Source: Gammaproteobacteria bacterium
GTDB taxonomy: Bacteria > Pseudomonadota > Gammaproteobacteria > Porifericomitales > Porifericomitaceae
Direction of reading: 5' to 3'
Length of the DNA stretch: 21,255 nucleotides
NCBI GenBank assembly: GCA_028817255.1
Contig: JAPPQA010000024.1
Coordinates: forward strand, 1 to 21,255
Part shown: positions 1 to 7,707 of the stretch, in pieces
Numbering within the stretch: position 1 is the stretch's first letter
Layout: the number at the start of each line of letters is the position of its first letter
Position numbers and translations under genes: made by a program
The notes under the pieces: model-generated
Database searches by the model: none
Seen by the model: only the letters and a program-made list of their open reading frames with translations
Told to the model about the DNA's origin: nothing

Positions 1-65
1 CACATTGCAGCGTCTGGCGGCCGCCCCTCCCTTACAAGGAGCGCGAAGCGCGCGCTTTCTATGCG

Positions 66-87
66 GGATTCCGGCTTTCGCCGGAAT
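66..87. repeat. REP-like inverted repeat (ATTCCGGC stem)
   Basis: ATTCCGGC at 68-75 and GCCGGAAT at 80-87 form a perfect 8-bp stem with a TTTC loop. It is followed by GACGA, the usual right flank of the dispersed 'ATTCC...GGAAT GACG' extragenic repeats common in many proteobacteria. The 14 bases at 66-79 recur in inverted orientation at 161-174. Function unknown; such elements are normally non-coding and are often moved by REP-type transposases, none of which is present here. Confidence 0.6.
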
Positions 88-160
88 GACGAGGTGGTGA
101 CATGGGAATGGCGGAGTAGGCTTTATACGCTGGATGCCCATAGGGTTTCTGCACAGACTG

Positions 161-174
161 GAAAGCCGGAATCC
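161..174. repeat. Inverted partial copy of the upstream REP-like repeat
   Basis: GAAAGCCGGAATCC at 161-174 is the exact reverse complement of bases 66-79. The two half-units therefore face each other across about 80 bp of gene-free sequence. This copy lacks the second stem arm and is flanked by CTGG and CCAG/CAGCAG. Confidence 0.55.
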
Positions 175-202
175 AGCAGAAAAAGAGCGCGGGACGCGCG
201 CG

Positions 203-592
203 TCAGTTCGCTTGATACAGCATGATTAAATTTCCGCAGGTGTCGTCAAACACCGCCGAAGACGCGCCTCCGCAGGTTACAACTTCGGTGCGAAACTGCA
301 CCCCCTGCCGCTTCAAACGCGCACATTCCTTTGCCACATCGTCAACCAAAAACGCGGTAAGCGGAATCCCCTCATCGTAAAGCGCGCGTTTGTAAGTTTT
401 GGTCGGCGGATGCTCGCCGTTTGGCTCTAACATCAATTCAGCACCGTCCGGCTCGGTTTTGGAAACCAAGGTGATGAGGCGCGTATCGCCCATCGGCTCG
501 TCGCGCTTTTTGACAAAGCCCAAAACGTCCGTATAAAACGCGAGTGCCTTGTCCAAATCCGAAACGAAGACGCTGGTCAGTTTGATTTTCAT
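203..592 (-). CDS. VOC (glyoxalase/bleomycin-resistance fold) protein
   Basis: A 129-residue protein with the features of a single VOC domain. The N-terminal strand-helix unit reads 'SVFVSDLDKALAFYTDVLGF', the middle has 'AELMLEP', and the C-terminal strand 'DTCGNLIMLYQ' is the usual 'GN-hydrophobic-x-L-x-Q' ending. VOC proteins bind a metal or a small hydrophobic ligand and include lyases, dioxygenases and resistance proteins; this one cannot be assigned a substrate. The usual first-strand metal ligand position carries a hydrophobic residue and the last strand has Met-Leu where many enzymes have Glu, so a catalytic metal site is doubtful. I chose the ATG at 592; a GTG immediately upstream (595) is also possible. 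No strong Shine-Dalgarno sequence is seen. It is the last gene of the left minus-strand group. Confidence 0.85.
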   Translation of the reverse strand: MKIKLTSVFVSDLDKALAFYTDVLGFVKKRDEPMGDTRLITLVSKTEPDGAELMLEPNGEHPPTKTYKRALYDEGIPLTAFLVDDVAKECARLKRQGVQFRTEVVTCGGASSAVFDDTCGNLIMLYQAN

Positions 593-690
593 CACGCCAA
601 TTCCCGCTCTTCGCCCTCGCCCACGCCGGGCTTGAGGTGTATTTCGTGATGCCCCTTAGCAGCCGGCGCCTGACGGCTTGTCTGCTGCGA

Positions 691-709
691 CTCCCCCTTC
701 AGGCGGGAG
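691..709. repeat. Short hairpin downstream of the small membrane-protein gene
   Basis: CTCCCCC and GGCGGGAG around a TTCA loop can pair with one bulge. The hairpin lies 47 nt beyond the stop of the minus-strand gene ending at 756. There is no T-run on the minus strand after it, so it is not a convincing intrinsic terminator. Confidence 0.2.
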
Positions 710-755
710 CGATGGGAAGAGCGTGGCGCCCGCCGCTCCCATGGCGGCATGGCGC

Positions 756-1043
756 TCAGAACCACTGCAAACCCTCGTGCAGAATCCGGTAGATGTTGGC
801 GATGGTCATGTAGTAGAGGGCGCCGATCGCCAGGATGACCGGGATGCTGACGGCGTCCGGCACCAGCCGCCGCTGGCGGATGACGTAAATCGAAATCAGG
901 ACGAACGGCACTATGAGACAGAAGAAATCCAACGCGAAAGCCGTTGCCAGCGAAAACGTGGCGAAAAACCAGGGCGCGGCGACGGCCAGGCCGCCGGCCA
1001 GCCACACGACCAGAACCGCAAGCGAGACATAGAACTTGTTCAT
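756..1043 (-). CDS. Small integral membrane protein, function unknown
   Basis: A 95-residue protein that I do not recognise. It is almost entirely hydrophobic and shows three probable membrane helices: about residues 5-27, 30-54 and 65-86. The short polar linker 'RQRRL' follows helix 2, which by the positive-inside rule suggests that this loop is cytoplasmic. It begins with ATG at 1043, preceded on the minus strand by AAGGAG about 10 nt away, a good ribosome binding site that supports a real gene over the longer overlapping frames in this region. Downstream is the VOC gene (gap 163 nt) and upstream the restriction nuclease (gap 122 nt), so it is probably a separate transcription unit. No motif suggests enzyme or transport activity. 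Confidence 0.7.
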   Translation of the reverse strand: MNKFYVSLAVLVVWLAGGLAVAAPWFFATFSLATAFALDFFCLIVPFVLISIYVIRQRRLVPDAVSIPVILAIGALYYMTIANIYRILHEGLQWF

Positions 1044-1165
1044 TTTTCAGGCTCTCCTTATGAGGCATGAAGGCGGAACGCCGCCAGCGCGCCGTCCGCG
1101 TGCGTTTGCCGCCCGGCGTATCCGCATTATGGCACATCGCCGCCGGATAGGTCATGACTTTTCTT

Positions 1166-1831
1166 TTATCCCTCTTTATCCTGCCAGTATCGCTTTACTT
1201 TCTTGAAGTAATTCATCCGCTCATTTATTTTTAGAATTTCCTTCGGGTAGAAATCAAGCAAGTTAGCGCACATGTCGAGCATCCAGTCTTTGCGCTTGTT
1301 CCCTGGCAATACGGTAACCACATTAGCGTTTGCGATTTGAATCTGCCCCCAGCCGAGAGCGCCAAGCGTAAGACAATTCCAGGAAAGAAATTCTATCGGA
1401 ACAAATGTAACCTTATCAACGATTACCTTTAAATCTTCCGCCCGGTAGTCAGTTTTTAATATAGTGAAGTAGTTGTTGTCGTCTTCGTAAAATCGGGAAA
1501 GCCTTTCAACCGAGGTAAGATTCGGCATACTGAATTGCGTATCGAGCCGATGCGTTTTTACATCTACAACATAATAAAAATCGTCTTTGTCCGCGAATGC
1601 GATATCGGCCATTGCCCGACGCGCAAATTGGGCCGAGTATCCCTTGGACAGATTGCCCAGTATTTCGCCGAAGTTTTCAACAAGGATATTTTCTATTGCA
1701 TCGCCAACGGCGCGTGGATTGTTGATTGTGCTGGACGACAGGAATTCGTTTTGTTTGTTGAGAAAACGCTTAATTTCACTTGCTATGTTTTTGTATGTGT
1801 CCGTATGGAATATTTTACTTTTCCGTATCAC
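1166..1831 (-). CDS. Type II restriction endonuclease, HincII-like
   Basis: A 221-residue protein with a PD-(D/E)xK nuclease core: Asp76 in 'MADIAF', then Asp90-Val-Lys92 in 'VVDVKTHR'. From memory this matches HincII, where Asp114, Asp127 and Lys129 lie in 'ADILL...LLDVKTRN'. The match continues with Gln99 and 'PN' at 103-104 (HincII 'AQAPN') and a later 'GQIQI' segment (HincII 'MQIQF'). In HincII the glutamine of this loop sits at the distorted DNA step. The enzyme would cut unmodified foreign DNA; the sequence specificity cannot be read from the protein. It starts with GTG, which overlaps the methyltransferase stop as GTGA, so it is translationally coupled to the methyltransferase made first. 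Sampled 60-nt blocks are about one third GC, far below the flanking genes, which suggests horizontal acquisition. Confidence 0.8.
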   Translation of the reverse strand: MIRKSKIFHTDTYKNIASEIKRFLNKQNEFLSSSTINNPRAVGDAIENILVENFGEILGNLSKGYSAQFARRAMADIAFADKDDFYYVVDVKTHRLDTQFSMPNLTSVERLSRFYEDDNNYFTILKTDYRAEDLKVIVDKVTFVPIEFLSWNCLTLGALGWGQIQIANANVVTVLPGNKRKDWMLDMCANLLDFYPKEILKINERMNYFKKVKRYWQDKEG

Positions 1832-2844
1832 GGCAATTTATCGCTGAACAAGGGTGTCTGAATTTCTGGCTTGCTCTTATTTCCGTTGTTGCCGTTCAAT
1901 TGTTCATAGAGGGTATTGCGCTCCCAGAAAACATCGTCGGAGTAACCCTGAATGGTTTTGTCCGATTCCGCTATTGCAAGGCGTTTTTCAGCCAGACAAC
2001 CATAGAGTTCGTCTATCTCGATTCCCACATAGCGCCGTCCCAGTTTTTTTGCAACTACCGATGCAGTGCCCGATCCAAGAAATGGATCGAAGACTACGTC
2101 TCCCGGTTTCGAGCTTGCGAGCAGAATCTTGGCAACCAGTTTTTCTGGTTTCTGCGTTGGATGATCCGTGTTTTCCGGCATGGACCAAAAAGGGATTGTT
2201 ATGTCAGTCCAGATGTTCGAGGGATGGGTCAATCGGTATTTTCCACCCCGCTCTTTGCCCCAGTCTTTTGCTTTTCCCGAGTCATCGCGATAAGGCGCAA
2301 TGACTTTTCTTTTCATTTTTACGGCGTCAATATCAAAATGGTAATTTTTTGACATTGTGCAGAACCACACATCCTCAGAACCGTTTTTCCAATTCGCTTT
2401 CGCGCCGCGGCCTTTTTCCCTCTCAAAAGTGATGCGGTTTTGAACCCGCAGGTATTTCCTGGCGACATTGAAGATCGCGCCCGATGATTTCCAGTCGCCG
2501 CAAATGTAAACCGATGCCGTCGGCTTCAACAGGCGAATCATTTTGCTTACCCAGGAATCCAGCCACTTTTCGTACCTTTCCGACTCCATTTCCCTGAAAT
2601 TAGAGAGATTGAATGTTTTGCTCATATTGTATGGCGGATCGGCAAAAACCAAATCAACAAACCGCTCCGGCAGATAATCCAGCACATCGAAAATATCCTG
2701 GCGAATGGTCTTGTTCAAGATACTGTCAGCGGCAACCGGCCGGTCAATTCTGACCAGCCGTTTTTGGTATTTTTCCCGCTCGGTTTCGCTTAACTCAATC
2801 GTTCGATTGCGGGGAGCCCGTTGCATCGGATTGCGATTATTCAT
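1828..2844 (-). CDS. Beta-class DNA adenine/cytosine-N4 methyltransferase of the R-M pair
   Basis: A 338-residue site-specific DNA amino-methyltransferase. Catalytic motif IV 'DPPY' is at residues 69-72, before the target-recognition region, and the AdoMet-binding motif 'FDPFLGSGT' is at 252-260, preceded by 'HPTQKP' (228-233). This IV-TRD-X-I order defines the beta class, most of which make N6-methyladenine. The region 'EREKGRGAKANWKNGSED' (141-158) is typical of this family. It modifies the host sites cut by the downstream nuclease. I chose the ATG at 2844; the frame is open to a TTG at 2889, but that adds a Cys/Pro/Arg-rich stretch that looks like non-coding sequence. No controller (C) protein gene is visible, so methylase-first gene order plus coupling may provide the timing. 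Specificity is unknown. Confidence 0.9.
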   Translation of the reverse strand: MNNRNPMQRAPRNRTIELSETEREKYQKRLVRIDRPVAADSILNKTIRQDIFDVLDYLPERFVDLVFADPPYNMSKTFNLSNFREMESERYEKWLDSWVSKMIRLLKPTASVYICGDWKSSGAIFNVARKYLRVQNRITFEREKGRGAKANWKNGSEDVWFCTMSKNYHFDIDAVKMKRKVIAPYRDDSGKAKDWGKERGGKYRLTHPSNIWTDITIPFWSMPENTDHPTQKPEKLVAKILLASSKPGDVVFDPFLGSGTASVVAKKLGRRYVGIEIDELYGCLAEKRLAIAESDKTIQGYSDDVFWERNTLYEQLNGNNGNKSKPEIQTPLFSDKLP

Positions 2845-2932
2845 GCCAGGCCCGCAACCCTGTTTGCGCGGCGGGCAGGGGCGGCGCAAAGGGCGGCAGG
2901 AATAAATTGGACGAATTCGGACGCCACGGCAC

Positions 2933-4450
<1,518 letters not shown>

Positions 4451-4487
4451 GGCAGCTTCTTTGGCCACGGTGTTCACAGCGCCTCCC

Positions 4488-4493
4488 ATTATA
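4488..4493 (-). promoter_or_regulatory. Candidate -10 element of mmsA
   Basis: The minus strand reads TATAAT here, a perfect sigma70 -10 hexamer. No good -35 hexamer is seen at 16-18 nt spacing, so an activator may be needed or the match may be chance. The predicted transcript start near 4481 leaves a leader of about 30 nt before the ATG at 4450, with a weak AAGAAG ribosome site. Confidence 0.4.
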
Positions 4494-4610
4494 ACGGAAT
4501 CGGAAGAGGTGGCGCATGGCGCCCCAGCGCGGAACGTACGCAGGAAGGAGGGCGGCCCCGTGGGGCTCTGGGGCTCTGTCATGCCCGGCAGGGGTGTCGG
4601 ATACGCGCCT

Positions 4611-5468
4611 TCACCGCGGGGGGGCTCGAGGTGTTGGCGGCGAGGCCGCGGTGTTGAGGCGCCAGTCGTAGTCCAGGTAGCGGATGCGCGGCGGCACGGA
4701 GCGCATTCGCAGCCAGGCTGCCGCATCGGCGGGAGCGTGGCGCAGCACGAAGGCCGGCACGCCGCCAGTGGCATCGAAGTCGCTCGCGAACCAGCGGAAG
4801 ACGGGATTGAGATACAACGTTTGCGCCTTGCGGTCCACGCGCAGACCCTTGCGAGAGTCGGCGAGCCAGCGGCGCATGCCGTCGTCAAGCTGCGCATCCA
4901 GCGTCTCCGGCCGGTAGGGCACGCGCGACAGCGAGGGGCAGGAGAGCGAGGCGCACACGATTGCGCCGTGAACGCGCGGCTCTCCCATCGGGCGCAAAAT
5001 CTCATGTTCGATCTCATGCAGCGTTCGGGTCCGTCCCGCCGCCATGCCCGCCGGGCGCCTCCACACGGGGCGCAACAGCGAACCGATGTCGCGGATGCTT
5101 TGCGGCGGCGCGTGGCGCACCACCATGTCAATGGCCAGCACGTTGTAGGCGTTGATCCAGAAGGCCAACCGTTCTGCCTGTGTCGTGCCGGGGCCGTCAG
5201 CCGCCGCGAGGCTCGCAACGAGCCGCCGCCAGTCGGCGGCGGCGTTGTTGACGGCGGCGGATTGCCTGGAATCGGGAGCGCCGCCGCGTAGCGCCGCGTA
5301 ATCCACGCGCACGCCGGCCACATCCGGTACCGATTGCGTATGCTCCGCCAGCAGCCGCGCATAGAGCGCCAGGTCGAGGCCGGCGGCGCTCGGCGGCGCG
5401 CAGAGCAGCGCAACGCAAAACAGTGCGGCGCCAGGTACGCGCAAGGAGTTTTGGCCGCACCCCTGCAT
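4611..5468 (-). CDS. Exported DUF547 domain protein
   Basis: A 285-residue protein of the DUF547 family, which has no established biochemical role. Family hallmarks are 'AFWINAYN' (102-109), 'IVCASLSCP' (170-178) with its paired cysteines, and 'YDWRLN' near the C-terminus. The N-terminus is a plausible signal peptide: a hydrophobic stretch at about residues 11-29 ending 'APPSAAG', so the protein is probably periplasmic. The frame is open further upstream; an ATG at 5537 would add 23 residues, and neither start has a clear Shine-Dalgarno site. I took 5468 because it gives a normal signal-peptide length. The mmsA start follows 160 nt downstream with its own -10-like sequence, so the two are probably not one operon. 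The gene upstream is divergent. Confidence 0.8.
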   Translation of the reverse strand: MQGCGQNSLRVPGAALFCVALLCAPPSAAGLDLALYARLLAEHTQSVPDVAGVRVDYAALRGGAPDSRQSAAVNNAAADWRRLVASLAAADGPGTTQAERLAFWINAYNVLAIDMVVRHAPPQSIRDIGSLLRPVWRRPAGMAAGRTRTLHEIEHEILRPMGEPRVHGAIVCASLSCPSLSRVPYRPETLDAQLDDGMRRWLADSRKGLRVDRKAQTLYLNPVFRWFASDFDATGGVPAFVLRHAPADAAAWLRMRSVPPRIRYLDYDWRLNTAASPPTPRAPPR

Positions 5469-5783
5469 CGGCAGGGGCGCGAGTTGCGGCTTGCGGGGAG
5501 CGCCCGCACGATGAGGAGATTCGAAGATTCTTGCCATTGCGGTTCTGCCGTGCCGTTCGAGGCGCCGGTGTCGGCTGCATTGCGGCGTCTGCCGGATTCG
5601 CCTGCCCTGGCATTTTAACAGCGAGGGAAGGTTGCCGCGGATGCCCGCGCGGCAGGGGAAATTCCTTGCCCCAGGCCACATTATCGGGTAACTTGGAGTG
5701 CATAAGAAGAGGCGCCCTCCGAAGCGGGGGAGGCGCGGAGAGGCAAGCGGCAAATGGCGGGCAGTGCGGATACGGAGGAGAAT

Positions 5784-6272
5784 ATGGAGGGCCAGGACAA
5801 GTTCTTTACGGCGGAAGACGAGCAGCAAATCCTGTCGGCGATTCGGGAGGCCGAGTCGCGCACCTCGGGCGAAATTCGGGTGCGCGTGGAAAAGAAGGCA
5901 GGGAAGAATCCGATGGCGCTTGCCCGCAAGGCATTCGAGGCCCTGGGGATGCGCGACACGGAATTGCACAACGGGGTCCTGTTCGTCATCGTGCCGGAAG
6001 ACCACATCTTCGTGGTCTTCGGCGACGATGGGATTAACGACAGGGTGCCGAAGGGTTTCTGGGACGAGGTCAGGGACACGGTACTGCGGGACTTTCGCGC
6101 AGGGCTCTTCGCGCGGGGGCTGTCCGCGGGGATCCGGCTGGCAGGCGAACAGCTGGCGGCTTTCTTCCCGGTGCAGAAAGACGATATAGACGAGCTGCCC
6201 AATGCGATCTCGTATGCGGAAGACGAGGCGGCGGAGGCGGCGGCAGAAAACGGCAAGGAAGGCACCGGATGA
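5784..6272 (+). CDS. TPM domain protein without signal peptide
   Basis: A 162-residue protein with a TPM (YgcG-type) domain over nearly its whole length. Recognisable pieces are 'RTSGEIRVRVEKKA', 'NGVLFVIVPEDHIFVVFGDDGI' and the terminal 'GIRLAGEQLAAFF'. TPM domains are found in bacterial envelope proteins and in thylakoid photosystem II repair; the biochemical activity of this short type is not established. There is no signal peptide, and the C-terminus is acidic and Ala/Glu-rich. I chose the ATG at 5784 because GGAGG lies 5 nt upstream (5774-5778); an ATG at 5754 adds ten residues. Its stop overlaps the start of the next TPM gene (ATGA), so the two are translationally coupled. In many genomes such pairs follow a lemA gene, which is absent here. 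Confidence 0.85.
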   Translation: MEGQDKFFTAEDEQQILSAIREAESRTSGEIRVRVEKKAGKNPMALARKAFEALGMRDTELHNGVLFVIVPEDHIFVVFGDDGINDRVPKGFWDEVRDTVLRDFRAGLFARGLSAGIRLAGEQLAAFFPVQKDDIDELPNAISYAEDEAAEAAAENGKEGTG

Positions 6273-7069
6273 ACCCGGTTGCGGCGCGCAGAGCTGGAAC
6301 CATTTGCCTGGCGGTTCTGCTAGGGGGATGGTTGGGCGCCGTTCTCGCGCCGGCCGCCCTGGCGCAGGCCAGGGGCGGCTACCCCGAGCCGGGAGACCTC
6401 TACGTGAACGACTACGCCGGCGTCCTGAAGCAACAGGAGGTCGCGGCGATCCGCAAGATGTTCCAGGAGCTCAAGAGCACCAAGGGGGTCGAGGCGGTGG
6501 CGGTCACCATCAACTCCATCTCCGGTTACGGCACCGGCGATGTCGCCATCGAATCCTTCGCCACCAATCTGTTCAACACCTGGGGCATCGGACACAAGGA
6601 AAGGAACGACGGGATTCTGATTCTGGTGGCGATCCAGGACCGGAAAGTACGCATAGAACTGGGCAAGGGCTACGGCCGTGCCTATGACTCCGCCATGAAG
6701 CGGGTGATAGACGACATTATGGTCCCCCGCTTCAAGAAGGGCGACTACGGCCGGGGGATCCTTGAGGGCGGGCGCGGCGTCATTGACGGCACGTCCCGCT
6801 CCGTAGCGGGGGCGGTGCAGGAGGATCTGGCCCGCAAGCAGAGGCAGAATACGATGTGGCTGCTCGGTATCCTGGCTGTCCTGGTGGCTTGCTTTTTCGC
6901 CGGCATCTCCTGTATGCGCTCCGGCAAGAAGGGATGGGGGTATGCCTTCTTTGCCGCCGCGGGGGCTTTGCTGCTGTTCCTGTTGTTCCTGATGAGCCGG
7001 ATGGCGAGAGGCGGCGGCGGTTTCGGCGGCGGCAGTTCCGGTGGCGGCGGCGCCAGCGGGGGTTGGTAG
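6269..7069 (+). CDS. Exported TPM domain protein, YgcG family, with Gly-rich tail
   Basis: A 266-residue envelope protein. Residues 1-33 form a signal peptide ending 'PAALAQA'. A TPM domain follows at about 40-185, including 'VNDYAGVL', 'GDVAIESFATNLFNTWGIG', 'NDGILILVAIQDRKVRIE' and 'LGKGYG'. Two membrane helices lie at about 196-215 and 223-242, then a basic spot and a tail made almost only of Gly and Ser ending 'GGASGGW'. This layout (signal, TPM, helices, glycine-rich tail ending in Trp) is characteristic of the YgcG/TPM family. The TPM domain should face the periplasm. Its ATG overlaps the stop of the preceding TPM gene, which indicates a two-gene operon in which one partner is probably cytoplasmic and this one is membrane-bound. 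Biochemical function unknown. Confidence 0.9.
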   Translation: MNPVAARRAGTICLAVLLGGWLGAVLAPAALAQARGGYPEPGDLYVNDYAGVLKQQEVAAIRKMFQELKSTKGVEAVAVTINSISGYGTGDVAIESFATNLFNTWGIGHKERNDGILILVAIQDRKVRIELGKGYGRAYDSAMKRVIDDIMVPRFKKGDYGRGILEGGRGVIDGTSRSVAGAVQEDLARKQRQNTMWLLGILAVLVACFFAGISCMRSGKKGWGYAFFAAAGALLLFLLFLMSRMARGGGGFGGGSSGGGGASGGW

Positions 7070-7141
7070 CCGCATTGGCAAAGTCCGTGCCTTGACACCC
7101 TCGTTGCGGTCCCTGACCCGGTCTGTCTGGGGATGGGGGGT

Positions 7142-7175
7142 AAAGAGCCGGCCTTGCCGGCTGTCGCCCTCTTTA
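7142..7175 (+). terminator. Possible terminator hairpin after the TPM operon
   Basis: AGCCGGC (7146-7152) and GCCGGCT (7156-7162) form a perfect 7-bp stem with a CTT loop, 77 nt past the TPM stop. A wider AAAGAG/CTCTTT pair encloses it. The tail is pyrimidine-rich (CTCTTTATC) but not a clean T-run, so intrinsic termination is plausible rather than clear. Confidence 0.35.
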
Positions 7176-7269
7176 TCTCGGCGCGCTCCGCGCCCAACTC
7201 CAGCGTCAACATCGGCGGCAGGGATTGCACCGGCCAGGTAGCGGTTTGCTTTCAGAAAATCCCTTTGTC

Positions 7270-7298
7270 TTGAGGCAGTGGCGGCAATTGATTATGCT
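7270..7298 (+). promoter_or_regulatory. Sigma70-type promoter of tRNA-Val
   Basis: TTGAGG (7270-7275) and TATGCT (7293-7298) are spaced by exactly 17 nt, each matching four of six consensus bases. Transcription would begin near 7305, just before the tRNA at 7311. The sequence between -10 and start is GC-rich, as in stringently controlled stable-RNA promoters. GGCGGCA (7280-7286) and TGCCGCC (7299-7305) form a 7-bp inverted repeat centred on the -10. Confidence 0.6.
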
Positions 7299-7310
7299 TG
7301 CCGCCCTCGA

Positions 7311-7388
7311 AGGCGCGTAGCTCAGCCCGGTTAGAGCACCACCTTGACATGGTGGGGGTCGTTGGTTCGAATCCAATCGCGCCTACCA
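7311..7388 (+). tRNA. tRNA-Val (anticodon GAC)
   Basis: A complete 78-nt cloverleaf. The acceptor stem AGGCGCG pairs with CGCGCCT, the D-stem is GCTC/GAGC, the anticodon stem CCACC/GGTGG encloses the loop TTGACAT, and the T-arm is GTTGG-TTCGAAT-CCAAT. The anticodon GAC reads GUC and GUU. The 3' CCA is encoded. It has its own promoter and stands alone. Confidence 0.97.
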
Positions 7389-7707
7389 GCGCCGCCTTTC
7401 GCTCGGTCGTCGCCCGGGAGAGAGACGGCATCTTCGCGGGGGATTTTCAGCGGATTTCCAGCAGGAGGAGAGGAGAACGGCGAGTGTACGGTAGTGTGGG
7501 CATGGATAGAGACGGGCGCGGCCTCACGGCCCGGATGCCGAAGGCGCTGCACGGCAGCTGCCAGCTTTATGCGGGCGCTGCCGGGGCTGCCGGGGCCGTC
7601 GGAGGTGCGATTCAGGATGCCTGAAGGCGGCCCGTCGCCGAGGCGGTCTTGTGTGCGTCGCCGCGTCCTGCCGTCGCCGGCGGGGCCGCGGTAGGGCAGA
7701 GGCCGCT
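7389..7707 (+). other. Gene-free leader between tRNA-Val and thrS
   Basis: This stretch of 319 nt contains no convincing gene. The open frames through it have no ribosome binding site and extend from the antisense or tRNA region. It is GC-rich with small direct repeats (GCTGCCGGG twice near 7577-7594). The last 50 nt before thrS can pair extensively (CCGCG near 7660 with CGCGG near 7687). In E. coli thrS is autoregulated through a folded leader that mimics tRNA-Thr; whether that applies here cannot be judged by eye. I could not place a confident promoter. Confidence 0.4.

Noticed and set aside
1..225. Plus-strand frame open from the left edge to about 225, including the peptide 'DSGFRRNDE'
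   Set aside because: This peptide is the usual spurious translation of REP-like repeats. There is no ribosome site, and the tail runs antisense into the VOC gene.
592..1155. 187-residue minus-strand frame overlapping the small membrane-protein gene
   Set aside because: Its composition (Arg/Pro/His-rich, no domain) is that of a shadow frame. The 95-residue membrane protein in another frame has a ribosome site and clear helices.
4451..5509. N-terminal 350-residue extension of the mmsA frame
   Set aside because: It is rich in Arg, Cys and Pro with no family similarity and lies over the DUF547 gene in another frame of the same strand. The dehydrogenase family start matches ATG 4450.
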